A stretch of DNA of 64,000 nt from Massilia sp. 9096 (lineage in GTDB: Bacteria > Pseudomonadota > Gammaproteobacteria > Burkholderiales > Burkholderiaceae_D), in contig NZ_JQNN01000001.1 of the NCBI RefSeq assembly GCF_000745265.1, forward strand, positions 1 through 64,000. Reading direction: 5' to 3'. Numbering within the stretch: the first letter of the stretch is position 1; every line of letters starts with the position of its first letter. The notes beneath the pieces were generated by a model, which made no database searches, was not told the DNA's origin, and was given only the letters and a program-made list of their open reading frames with translations. A program made the position numbers and the translations under genes. This document shows, in pieces, positions 49,926 through 57,934 of the stretch.

Positions 49926-50710
49926 CCTTGATGTGCCGCGGCGCCGTCGCGCGCCGCCCGGCGCCGGCCCGCTACCGATGGTTCGCCGGCGCCGTTCTTT
50001 TATTGGCCGGCGCCGGCGCCATGGCCGCACCGGCCGGGCAGGACCTGCTGGCCGGCGTGATCCCCGGTTCGAGCAGCGGCCTGACCGTGAAGTCGCAGAT
50101 CCTGGTCCTGATGACCATCCTCGGGCTGCTGCCCGTGATGATCATGATGATGACCAGCTTCACCCGCTTCGTCATCGTGCTGTCGCTGCTGCGCCAGGCG
50201 CTCGGCCTGCAGCAGGGCCTGCCGAACCGGATCGTCACCGGCGTCGCGCTGATCCTGACCCTGCTGGTGATGCGCCCGGTCGGCCTGCAGGTCTGGAACG
50301 AAGCCTTCGTCCCGTACGACAAGGACAAGATCTCGCTCGAGCAGGCCTTGAAGACCGCCGAGGTGCCGCTGTCGCGCTTCATGCTGGCCCAGACCAGCAA
50401 GACCGCGCTGGCCCAGATCGCGCACCTGTCCGGCGAGCCGGAACAGATGGCGCCGATGGAGCGCGCCTTCACGGTCAAGCTGGCGGCCTTCGTGCTGTCC
50501 GAACTGAAGAGCGCCTTCCAGATCGGCTGCATGCTGTTCATCCCGTTCCTGATCATCGACCTGGTGGTGTCGTCGGTGCTGATGGCGATGGGCATGATGA
50601 TGCTGTCGCCGCTGGTGATCTCGCTGCCGTTCAAGCTGCTGCTGTTCGTGCTGGTCGACGGCTGGACGCTGACCGTGAACACGCTGGTCGGCAGCATTCA
50701 CGCATGGTGA
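49922..50710 (+). CDS. fliP: Flagellar export gate protein FliP
   Basis: Core pore subunit of the export gate. The 262-residue precursor has a cleavable N-terminal signal (FAGAVLLLAGAGAMA/AP), as FliP usually does. Motifs seen are MMMTSFTRFVIVLSLLRQAL, KSAFQIGCMLFIPFLIIDLV and SPLVISLPFKLLLFVLVDGW. Its ATG overlaps the fliN stop. Confidence 0.95.
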   Translation: MTLMCRGAVARRPAPARYRWFAGAVLLLAGAGAMAAPAGQDLLAGVIPGSSSGLTVKSQILVLMTILGLLPVMIMMMTSFTRFVIVLSLLRQALGLQQGLPNRIVTGVALILTLLVMRPVGLQVWNEAFVPYDKDKISLEQALKTAEVPLSRFMLAQTSKTALAQIAHLSGEPEQMAPMERAFTVKLAAFVLSELKSAFQIGCMLFIPFLIIDLVVSSVLMAMGMMMLSPLVISLPFKLLLFVLVDGWTLTVNTLVGSIHAW

Positions 50711-50714
50711 CACT

Positions 50715-50987
50715 ATGATGACGCCCGATATCGCCGTCGACATCGTGGTCGAGGCCCTGCAGCTGGTGATGCTGCTGGTGATGGTGATGGTGCTGCCGGG
50801 ACTGGTAACCGGCATCATCGTCGCGCTGTTCCAGGCCGCCACCCAGATCAACGAACAGACGCTGAGCTTCCTGCCGCGCCTGCTGGTGACGCTGCTGGCG
50901 CTGATCCTGGCCGGCCACTGGATGACCGGCAAGCTGATGGACTATTGCGTGACGGTGTTCCAGCGCGCCGCGCAGCTGGTCGGATGA
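50715..50987 (+). CDS. fliQ: Flagellar export gate protein FliQ
   Basis: Two-helix subunit that wraps the FliPR pore. The 90-residue length is standard, with helices at about 13-40 (EALQLVMLLVMVMVLPGLVT) and 53-77. The family segment FQAATQINEQTLSFLPRLL lies between them. It starts four bases after fliP. Confidence 0.94.
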   Translation: MMTPDIAVDIVVEALQLVMLLVMVMVLPGLVTGIIVALFQAATQINEQTLSFLPRLLVTLLALILAGHWMTGKLMDYCVTVFQRAAQLVG

Positions 50988-51000
50988 GCGCGCAGGCCAG

Positions 51001-51774
51001 ATGCTGGAAGTAACTCATCTCCTGCTGCCGCTGATCGGCGCGCTGTGGTGGCCGTTCTGCCGCATCATGGCGCTGCTGTCGACCGCCCCGGCGATCGGCG
51101 ACGCCGCCGTGCCGGTGACGGTGCGCGTGCTGCTGTCGGTGGTGCTGGCGTTCCTGATGCTGCCGCTGACGCAAGGCGGGGCGATGCCGGATCCGTTCTC
51201 CTTGGCCGGCGTGCTGGCGATGGCCGAGCAGGCCGTGATCGGCGGCGTGATCGGCCTGGCCATGCAGCTGACGATGGCGGTGGTGAACATGCTGGGTTTC
51301 CTGGCCTCGAGCCAGATCGGCTTTTCGATGGCGCAGATCAACGACCCGATCAACGGCCAGCAGTCGGACGTGATCACGGCGCTACTCGGGCTGGTGGCGA
51401 CGCTGGTGTTCTTCTCCGTCGACGGCCACCTGGTGCTGGCCGGCGTCCTGGGCCAGAGTTTCAGGGCCTGGCCGGTCGGGGCGGGGCAGGGACCGATGCT
51501 GCTGCAGGCGGTGGCGCTGAACGTCGGCTGGGTGTTCTCGGCCGCGATCCTGCTGGCGCTGCCGATCGTGTTTTCGACGCTGGTGGTGCAGATCGGGTTC
51601 GGTTTCCTGAACCGCGTGGCGCCGTCGCTGAACCTGTTCTCGCTCGGGTTTTCGCTGGTGACCGTGTTCGGCCTGATGATGCTGGTGCAGGTCGTGCGCT
51701 TCGTCCCCGAGCACTACGTGCAGATGACCAACCGGGTGCTGGAGATGATCCAGCAGCAAATGAGGCTTCGTTGA
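51001..51774 (+). CDS. fliR: Flagellar export gate protein FliR
   Basis: Pore subunit completing the FliP5-R1 export channel. The 257-residue protein has about six membrane helices. It has the family stretch GFLASSQIGFSMAQINDPIN, with FSVDGHLVLAGVLGQSFRAW and LNLFSLGFSLVTVFGLMMLV further on. It is 13 bases after fliQ and ten before flhB. Confidence 0.93.
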   Translation: MLEVTHLLLPLIGALWWPFCRIMALLSTAPAIGDAAVPVTVRVLLSVVLAFLMLPLTQGGAMPDPFSLAGVLAMAEQAVIGGVIGLAMQLTMAVVNMLGFLASSQIGFSMAQINDPINGQQSDVITALLGLVATLVFFSVDGHLVLAGVLGQSFRAWPVGAGQGPMLLQAVALNVGWVFSAAILLALPIVFSTLVVQIGFGFLNRVAPSLNLFSLGFSLVTVFGLMMLVQVVRFVPEHYVQMTNRVLEMIQQQMRLR

Positions 51775-51783
51775 GGATTCGAC

Positions 51784-52926
51784 ATGGCGGGTAGCGACAC
51801 CGGTGGCGACAAGACAGAAAAGGCCTCTGCGCAGAAGCTGAAAAAGGCGCGCGAGCAGGGCCAGGTGGTGCGTTCGCGCGACCTGGCGACGGCGGTCGGC
51901 ATCCTGGCCAGCCTGAAGCTGTTCGTATTCCTGCTGCCGGGCTACCTGGAGTCGTTCCGCGCGCTGTTCCACCTGGTGTACGTGCCGCTGGGCGCGGCCG
52001 GCGACATCGAGAACGCCCTGTCGGTGGTGTGGGGCGCGGCCGGCATGCTGCTGGTGAAAATGGTGCTGCCGCTGCTGGGCGTGCCGGTGGCGGTGCTGGC
52101 GGCGAGCATGGTGCCGGGCGGCTGGGTGGTCTCGACCCAGAACCTGATGCCGCGCCTGGACCGTTTTTCGCCGATGCGCAACCTGGGCCAGCTCGGCACC
52201 GCCAAGCACTGGAGCGGCGTGGCCACCTCGGTCGCCAAGGCTGCGCTGCTGGCGGTCGTGCTGGTGCACGTAGTGCGCTCGACGGTCAACGCCTGGGTCG
52301 ACCTGCAGCGCCTGCCCCTGAACGACGCGCTGCTGCGCGGCGCCGGGCAGATGTTCGACGGTTTGATGGCGCTGATCGCGGTGTTCTTGATCTTCGCCCT
52401 GATCGACGTGCCGCTGCAGGCTTTCCTGTTCGCGCGCGGCCAGCGCATGAGCAAGCAGGAGCAGAAGGAAGAGTACAAGAGTTCCGAGGGCAAGCCCGAA
52501 GTGAAGCAGCGCATCCGCCAGCTCCAGCAGCAGCTGGCGCGCCGCAACGTGAACAAGACAGTGCCGGGCGCCGACGTGGTGATCGTCAACCCCGAGCACT
52601 ACGCGGTCGCGCTGAAGTACGACGTCAACCGCGCCGAGGCGCCGTTCGTGGTGGCCAAGGGCGTCGACGAGATGGCCCTGTACATCCGCGCGGTCGCGGC
52701 CAAACACAAGATCGAGACGGTCGCGCTGCCGCCGCTGGCGCGCGCGATCTACAACACCAGCCAGGTCCAGCAGCAGATCCCGGCGGCGCTGTACCAGGCG
52801 GTATCGCAGGTGTTGAACTACGTGCTGCAATTGAATGCTTTTCGTGCGGGCCGGCGCCAGGCGCCCCCGCGGTTTCCAAATGAAGTGGCCGTGCCGGCCC
52901 ATTTGAGTGAGGTTTCTTCGACATGA
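51784..52926 (+). CDS. flhB: Flagellar export switch protein FlhB
   Basis: Membrane protein that switches export from hook to filament substrates. The 380-residue protein has the N-terminal DKTEKASAQKLKKAREQGQV, four membrane helices to about residue 215, and a cytoplasmic domain with the autocleavage site. The site reads NPEH (Asn269-Pro270-Glu271-His272) instead of the usual NPTH; the Asn-Pro bond that is cleaved is kept. It continues HYAVALKYD and ARAIYNTSQVQQQIP. It overlaps flhA by four bases (ATGA). Confidence 0.94.
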   Translation: MAGSDTGGDKTEKASAQKLKKAREQGQVVRSRDLATAVGILASLKLFVFLLPGYLESFRALFHLVYVPLGAAGDIENALSVVWGAAGMLLVKMVLPLLGVPVAVLAASMVPGGWVVSTQNLMPRLDRFSPMRNLGQLGTAKHWSGVATSVAKAALLAVVLVHVVRSTVNAWVDLQRLPLNDALLRGAGQMFDGLMALIAVFLIFALIDVPLQAFLFARGQRMSKQEQKEEYKSSEGKPEVKQRIRQLQQQLARRNVNKTVPGADVVIVNPEHYAVALKYDVNRAEAPFVVAKGVDEMALYIRAVAAKHKIETVALPPLARAIYNTSQVQQQIPAALYQAVSQVLNYVLQLNAFRAGRRQAPPRFPNEVAVPAHLSEVSST

Positions 52927-55016
52927 ATGTGATCCAGAGCTTGCTGCTCGAGCTGCGCCGCCAGAAGTTCGCCACCCCGGCGTTCCTGGTGACGATCCTG
53001 GCCATGATCATGCTCCCGCTGCCGCCGGTGCTGCTGGACGTGCTGTTCACCTTTAACATCGTGCTGGCGCTGATCGTGATCCTGGTCTCGGTCTCGAGCC
53101 GGCGCCCGCTGGACTTCTCGGTGTTCCCGACCGTGATCCTGGGCACCACGATGATGCGCCTGACGCTGAACGTGGCTTCCACCCGCGTGGTGCTGCTGCG
53201 CGGCCACGAGGGCACCGGCGCCGCCGGCTCGGTCATCGAGGCCTTCGGCAACGTCGTCATCGGCGGCAACTTCGTGGTCGGCCTGGTGGTGTTCGTGATC
53301 CTCATGATCATCAACTTCGTGGTCGTGACCAAGGGTGCGGAACGCATCTCCGAAGTGTCGGCGCGCTTCACGCTGGACGCGCTGCCGGGCAAGCAGATGG
53401 CGATCGACGCCGACCTGAACGCCGGCCTGATCAACCAGGAAAAAGCCCAGCAGCGGCGCAAGGACGTCGCGCTGGAAGCCGACTTCTACGGCGCGATGGA
53501 TGGCGCCTCGAAGTTCGTGCGCGGCGATGCCGTCGCCTCGATCCTGATCCTCATCATCAACCTGGTCGGCGGTGTCGCGATCGGTTCGCTGATGCACAAC
53601 CTGTCCTTCGGCGACGCCTTCCGCCAGTACGCCCTGCTGACCATTGGCGACGGCCTGGTCGCGCAGATTCCGGCGCTGCTGCTGTCGGCCGCGGCCGCGA
53701 TCCTGGTCACCCGCATCAGCGATTCGGGCGACTTCGAACAGCAGATCGGCGGCCAGCTGCTGGCCCAGCCCCAAGTCCTGTATTCGGCCGCCGGCGTGAT
53801 GGTGATCCTGGCCCTGGTGCCGGGCATGCCGTGGTTCTTCTTCATGGTGTTCGCCGGCGTGCTCGGCTACGTCGGCTTCCGGCTCTCGACCCAGGTCAAG
53901 GCGCCCGCCGACACCAACGTGGCGGCGATCGAGGCCGCGCTGCGCGACGAGAAAGTCCCCGAACTCGACTGGCAGCAGCTGCCGGTGGTGCAGCCGATCA
54001 CGGTGGCCGTCGGCTACAAGCTGGTGCACCTGGTCGACAAGGCCCAGGGCGAGACCTTGCCGAAGCGGATCAAGGGCGTGCGCCAGAGCCTGTCCGAGCA
54101 AATGGGCCTGCTGCTGCCGCCCATCGGCGTGCGCGACGACCTGACGCTGCGCCCGAACCAGTACGCGATCTCGATCAATGGCACCACGGTCGCCGAGGGC
54201 GAAGTGCAGCCCGAGTGCCTGATGGCGATCCCGTCGCCCAACGTCTACGGCGACCTCGACGGCATCCCGGCGATCGAACCGGCTTTCGGCATGGCCATCA
54301 CCTGGATCGAGCCGGACCAGAAGGCGCACGCGCTGGGGCAGGGCTACCAGGTGGTCGAAGTGGCGAGCGCGATCGCCACCCACACTTCCAAGATCGCCAA
54401 GGACTACATGGCCGAGCTGTTCCGCCACGAGGACGTGCCGGCGTTGATGGAGCGCCTGACCGCGCTGTCGCCCAAGCTGGCATCGGCGCTGGACAAGGCG
54501 CTGAGCCACACCCAGCTGCTGCGCGTGTTCCGCGTGCTGCTGGCCGAGAACGTGTCGCTCAAGGACATCGTGGTGATCGCCACAACGCTGCTGGACAGCT
54601 CGGAGACCACCAAGGATCCGATCCTGCTGGCGGCCGAGGTGAGGTGCGCGCTGCGCCGCCAGATCGTCACCGGCCTGTGCGGCAAGAAGAAGGAAATGCC
54701 GGCGTTTAACCTGTCGGGCGAACTCGAGAACATGCTGCTCGGGTCGCTGAACCAGGCGCGCCAGAACAACGGCGGCAAGGTCGCGCTGGACAACTACCCG
54801 ATCGACCCGCAGCTGCTGTCGCAACTGCAGCTGAACATGCCGGTCGCGCGCGAGCAGATGAAGCAGCAGCACGCCGCGCCGCTCCTGCTGGTGCTGCCGC
54901 AGGTGCGTCCGCTGCTGGCGCGTTACGCGCGCCTGTTCGCCCCCGGCCTGAATGTGCTGTCGTATAACGAGATCCCGGAAAACCGCGAAGTCTCGATCGT
55001 CGGCACCGTGGGCTGA
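52923..55016 (+). CDS. flhA: Flagellar export apparatus protein FlhA
   Basis: Nonameric export gate that receives chaperone-substrate complexes. The 697-residue protein has eight membrane helices in the first 320 residues. The FHIPEP-family region is RFTLDALPGKQMAIDADLNA, followed by DVALEADFYGAMDGASKFVR. The cytoplasmic receptor domain follows (IGVRDDLTLRPNQYAISING, VIATHTSKIAKDYMAELFRH). It is the last gene of the operon and is followed by a strong terminator. Confidence 0.96.
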   Translation: MNVIQSLLLELRRQKFATPAFLVTILAMIMLPLPPVLLDVLFTFNIVLALIVILVSVSSRRPLDFSVFPTVILGTTMMRLTLNVASTRVVLLRGHEGTGAAGSVIEAFGNVVIGGNFVVGLVVFVILMIINFVVVTKGAERISEVSARFTLDALPGKQMAIDADLNAGLINQEKAQQRRKDVALEADFYGAMDGASKFVRGDAVASILILIINLVGGVAIGSLMHNLSFGDAFRQYALLTIGDGLVAQIPALLLSAAAAILVTRISDSGDFEQQIGGQLLAQPQVLYSAAGVMVILALVPGMPWFFFMVFAGVLGYVGFRLSTQVKAPADTNVAAIEAALRDEKVPELDWQQLPVVQPITVAVGYKLVHLVDKAQGETLPKRIKGVRQSLSEQMGLLLPPIGVRDDLTLRPNQYAISINGTTVAEGEVQPECLMAIPSPNVYGDLDGIPAIEPAFGMAITWIEPDQKAHALGQGYQVVEVASAIATHTSKIAKDYMAELFRHEDVPALMERLTALSPKLASALDKALSHTQLLRVFRVLLAENVSLKDIVVIATTLLDSSETTKDPILLAAEVRCALRRQIVTGLCGKKKEMPAFNLSGELENMLLGSLNQARQNNGGKVALDNYPIDPQLLSQLQLNMPVAREQMKQQHAAPLLLVLPQVRPLLARYARLFAPGLNVLSYNEIPENREVSIVGTVG

Positions 55017-55036
55017 TCCGCAGCCGAGGTCTGGAC

Positions 55037-55075
55037 AACGGCGCCCGGGCTTGTTCCCCGGGCGCCGTTCTTGTT
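55037..55075. terminator. Bidirectional terminator between flhA and a convergent gene
   Basis: AACGGCGCCCGGG at 55037-55049 pairs perfectly with CCCGGGCGCCGTT at 55057-55069 and is followed by CTTGTTT. The 13-bp stem lies between two convergent genes and could serve both. Confidence 0.75.
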
Positions 55076-55939
55076 TCAGTCGCCCGCGTGCGCCGGCTGT
55101 GGCAGCAGCAGCGCCAGTTCGGCCATGGCGCGGAACACCGGCAGGCTGAGCGCCGCCGCCGCGTCGGCCGACGGCAGGCGCAGGTGGGCGCGCGCCTCGG
55201 GCAGCACGTCGCGATAGCGCCATTCGAGCACGCGCAGCCCGGCGCGGCGCACCGCCGCTTCCAGCTGCGGTTGCAGCGCCTTCAGGCGCTCGAGCGCGTG
55301 CGCGTGCGGCGCGCACAGTTCCAGCTTGATCCCGTCGAACACCGGTTCGGCCTGCAGCGTGACCACGCTGCCGTCGTCCAGCACCAGCTCCAGGCGCAGC
55401 GCCGCGCGCGCGCGGCGGCGGCGTTGCTGGCGCTGCTGTTCCGGCTCGCCCTCGACCACGCGCAGATGCTGGGCCTGGGCGCCGCCGGCATGCACGGTGA
55501 AGCGCCAGGCGTCGAGCGGACCGCCCGGCCAATCCTGCTGGCGCAGGGCCGGCAGGTTGCCGTCGTTGCGCTGGCCGGCCTGCACCAGCGCCGCGGCGGG
55601 CAGCGGATTGGTGCGCGCCTGCAGGTCGCGCGTGACGACCTGGGCGCCGTAGTTGCTCACCATGCCGCGCCAGGCGGCGGCGAGACTGCCGCCCTCCGGC
55701 GCCGGCCAGGTCAGCTGGCGCGCCATCATGAGCTGGTCGGGACGCATCGCGGCGGCATCCAGTCCGTCCGGCTGCGGCAGGACCGGCGCCGCCTGCGCGC
55801 CCGGCGCCGGCGTCGGCAGCGGCAGCGCATCGAGCTCGGCCTGCAGCAGCGCGACCGGCAGGACGGCCGTCACGGCATCGACCTGCGGCGGCGGCGCCAC
55901 GGGCGGTGGGAGGAGAGGCGGGAAGGAGAAGCTGGCCAT
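55076..55939 (-). CDS. Hypothetical protein with FliK-like (Flg_hook) C-terminal region
   Basis: A 287-residue protein between flhA and flagellin, not confidently assigned. The first 70 residues are Pro/Ala-rich and probably disordered. Residues about 180-255 (LRLELVLDDGSVVTLQAEPV, IKLELCAPHAHALERLKALQ, PQLEAAVRRAGLRVLEWRY) resemble the Flg_hook domain of FliK/HrpP ruler proteins. In those, a short beta pair is followed by LxxxLxxLxxxLxxxG. A highly basic EQQRQQRRRRARAA stretch precedes it. A second ruler-like or export-related role is inferred. A TATACT lies 13 bases before the start but lacks a -35. Confidence 0.55.
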   Translation of the reverse strand: MASFSFPPLLPPPVAPPPQVDAVTAVLPVALLQAELDALPLPTPAPGAQAAPVLPQPDGLDAAAMRPDQLMMARQLTWPAPEGGSLAAAWRGMVSNYGAQVVTRDLQARTNPLPAAALVQAGQRNDGNLPALRQQDWPGGPLDAWRFTVHAGGAQAQHLRVVEGEPEQQRQQRRRRARAALRLELVLDDGSVVTLQAEPVFDGIKLELCAPHAHALERLKALQPQLEAAVRRAGLRVLEWRYRDVLPEARAHLRLPSADAAAALSLPVFRAMAELALLLPQPAHAGD

Positions 55940-55968
55940 GATCTCAGCAGTATAGTAGAAAAAAGCCA

Positions 55969-55998
55969 GAAAAAAAGGCCAGCGGAGGCTGGCCTTTG
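55969..55998 (-). terminator. Intrinsic terminator after the flagellin gene
   Basis: On the minus strand AAAGGCCAGC, a five-base loop, then GCTGGCC followed by a run of T. It lies about 45 bases past the flagellin stop codon. Confidence 0.8.
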
Positions 55999-56040
55999 GA
56001 GGGTCCCGGCAGGTACGTCAGCCGGGTAGGGAAGCCTTGA

Positions 56041-56901
56041 TTACTGCAGCAGCGACATGACCATTGAGGACATGCTGTTGGTCTGCTTCAGCATGGCGGT
56101 GCCGGCTTGCATCAGCATCTGGCTCGAGGTCATGTTCGACGATTCGGTCGCGAAGTCGACGTCCATGATCAGGCCGGTAGCGGCCTTGGTGTTGGTGCTG
56201 ATGTTCGACAGGTTGTTGTACACGTGGCTCAGACGGTTTTCCGCAGCGCCCAGGCCCGAACGGACGGTGTTGATCGATGCCAGCGCGTCCTTCAGATTGT
56301 CGATGGTGGTGTTGGCGCCGCCCTGGGTCGTGATCTCGCTGCCGGCCGCGCCAGCCGGGGCGTAGGTGCTTGCAACGCCCGAGACGCCGCTCACGGCGGT
56401 GGTCATGGCCGCGCTCAGGTCGACGTTCATGGTTTCGCCCGACGATGCGCCGATCTGGAAGGTCATCGCGGAGGCGATGGTGCCGCCAGCCAGCAGCGGG
56501 CTGCCGCCGAAGGTGGTGTTACGCATCACGTTGCCCAGTTCCTTGCCCAGTGCGTCGTATTCCGACTGCATTGCGGTGCGGTCGTCGGCGCTCGACGACG
56601 CGTCGGCGGACTGGGTGGCCAGGTCCTTCATGCGGATCAGCATGTTGCTGACTTCGTCCAGGGCGCCATCGGCGGTCTGCAGCATCGAGGTGGCGTTCTG
56701 GGTGTTGCGCATTGCGACGGTCATGCCCGAGCTCTGGGCTTTCAGACGCGATGCGATCTGCAGGCCGGCGGCGTCGTCGGCTGCCGAGTTGATGCGGTAG
56801 CCGGTCGACAGGCGGGTCATCGAGGTCGACAGCGAGTTCTGGGTGCGGGTCAGCGAGTTTTGTGCGGACAGGGCGGCGTTGTTGGTGTGCAGGCTCAGCA
56901 T
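56041..56901 (-). CDS. fliC: Flagellin (lateral type, LafA-like)
   Basis: Filament subunit, 286 residues, with the conserved D0/D1 termini and almost no central variable domain. N-terminal: MLSLHTNNAALSAQNSLTRT, LSTGYRINSAADDAAGLQIA, NATSMLQTADGALDEVSNML. C-terminal: RSGLGAAENRLSHVYNNLSN, ESSNMTSSQMLMQAGTAMLK. The TLHTN-type opening is close to usual flagellins. It is monocistronic, with AGGAG before the ATG, the candidate promoter at 56997-57028 and a strong terminator. The compact size fits lateral flagellins. Confidence 0.95.
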   Translation of the reverse strand: MLSLHTNNAALSAQNSLTRTQNSLSTSMTRLSTGYRINSAADDAAGLQIASRLKAQSSGMTVAMRNTQNATSMLQTADGALDEVSNMLIRMKDLATQSADASSSADDRTAMQSEYDALGKELGNVMRNTTFGGSPLLAGGTIASAMTFQIGASSGETMNVDLSAAMTTAVSGVSGVASTYAPAGAAGSEITTQGGANTTIDNLKDALASINTVRSGLGAAENRLSHVYNNLSNISTNTKAATGLIMDVDFATESSNMTSSQMLMQAGTAMLKQTNSMSSMVMSLLQ

Positions 56902-56996
56902 GGTAGGCTCCTAAAAAGCTTTGAATTCAGTTGGTATCGGTTCGTCTTGCAGTGTTCTTTGAGATTCGTTTCGAGTGTTTGTCTCGCTCTCACAAG

Positions 56997-57028
56997 TACA
57001 AGACGACCGCTTTCAGCCGCGCATTAAG
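56997..57028 (-). promoter_or_regulatory. Candidate late flagellar promoter element ahead of flagellin
   Basis: On the minus strand CTTAAT, 14 bases, then CGGTCG, one base and CTTGTA; 96 bases ahead of the flagellin ATG. It is the second copy of the 32-base element seen before flgK (27287-27318), with identical spacing and conserved outer and central blocks. Probably recognised by the FliA encoded in the window, but it departs from the usual GCCGATAA -10. Confidence 0.5.
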
Positions 57029-57102
57029 TGCCACACAGAAATTTTTTAAATTTTTTTTCGAAAAGATTTTTCATTGTCCGAGTGGCAAGCCGAGGAGACA
57101 CC

Positions 57103-57325
57103 GTGCAGATCCGTGAAGCCACAGCCGAAGATGGTCAGGCCGTCGCCGGCCTGTTTGGACGGCTTGGCTATATCGCCCAGTCAGAGCGGGTCGCGCGGCA
57201 GCTGCAGGCGCTGGGCCCGAGCGGCTCGGGCCAGGCTTTCATAATGGAGATGGATGGGGATCCGGCGCTTCTACGAACAGAACGGCTATCGGGAAAAGCG
57301 CCTGCGCTTCGTGAAGATTCTGTGA
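57103..57325 (+). pseudogene. Remnant of a GNAT-family acetyltransferase
   Basis: A GTG at 57103 with a good GAGGAG ahead opens VQIREATAEDGQAVAGLFGR and LGYIAQSERVARQLQAL, the N-terminus of a GNAT acetyltransferase. After about 48 residues the reading jumps. The sequence near 57265-57325 in another frame gives RRFYEQNGYREKRLRFVKIL and a stop, the standard GNAT C-terminus. The middle, including the acetyl-CoA-binding motif, is missing. The gene has therefore been reduced by an internal deletion plus frameshift. Confidence 0.72.
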
Positions 57326-57343
57326 GGCCGGCGCGTGCGCGGC

Positions 57344-57934
57344 TCAGCGCCCGCGCGTCGCCGCCGCGCCCATGGCCAGGGCCACGATCAGGGCGACCAG
57401 GGCCAGCAGGCCGATCATGCCGGCCAGCTGCAGCACCGCCATGCCGTCCGGGTCGACCGGTGCGGGCGGCAAGGCGCCCAGGTGCTGCAGCACGAACAGC
57501 GCCACCAGCGCGACCAGCACGAGTGCGCCCCATACCAGGCCGGGACGCAGGCCGCCGATCAGCATCGCGACCGCCGGGCACAGCACGAACCAGGGCGTGG
57601 TCGGCGCGCCGATGCCGCCCAGCTGCAGCGCCATCCCGATCTTGAGCATGAACAGCGCGCCGACGAACAGGTCGCGCGCCAGCGGCAGGCCGGCGCCGGC
57701 CGTCAGCGTGAACGGGCTGACCATCATGACGATGCCGGCGGTGATCACCATCATGCCGACCGCATCGTAGCCGAGCAGGTGGTACATCACGGTCAGCAGC
57801 GGCACGCTGCCGGCGGTGACGGCGGCCAGCAGCGACAGCTGGCGCGCCCCTTGCAATTCGGTGTCGTGGGCGCGTACCGCCGGCGGCAGCAGGCGGTCGA
57901 AGACTTTCAGCAAGGGATAGGCGGTGGCGATCAT
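57344..57934 (-). CDS. Stand-alone six-helix membrane protein, sensor-module-like
   Basis: A 196-residue integral membrane protein with about six helices and no soluble domain. The layout, with QLSLLAAVTAGSVPLLTVMY near the start, a GGIGAPTTPWFVLCPAVAML stretch in the second half and GLRPGLVWGALVLVALVALF after it, resembles the six-helix input module at the N-terminus of some histidine kinases and cyclases, but no kinase or output domain follows. Its ATG overlaps the stop of the FAAL fusion gene (ATGA), so it should be made together with it. Sensing, transport or modification of the pathway product are all possible. Confidence 0.6.
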   Translation of the reverse strand: MIATAYPLLKVFDRLLPPAVRAHDTELQGARQLSLLAAVTAGSVPLLTVMYHLLGYDAVGMMVITAGIVMMVSPFTLTAGAGLPLARDLFVGALFMLKIGMALQLGGIGAPTTPWFVLCPAVAMLIGGLRPGLVWGALVLVALVALFVLQHLGALPPAPVDPDGMAVLQLAGMIGLLALVALIVALAMGAAATRGR

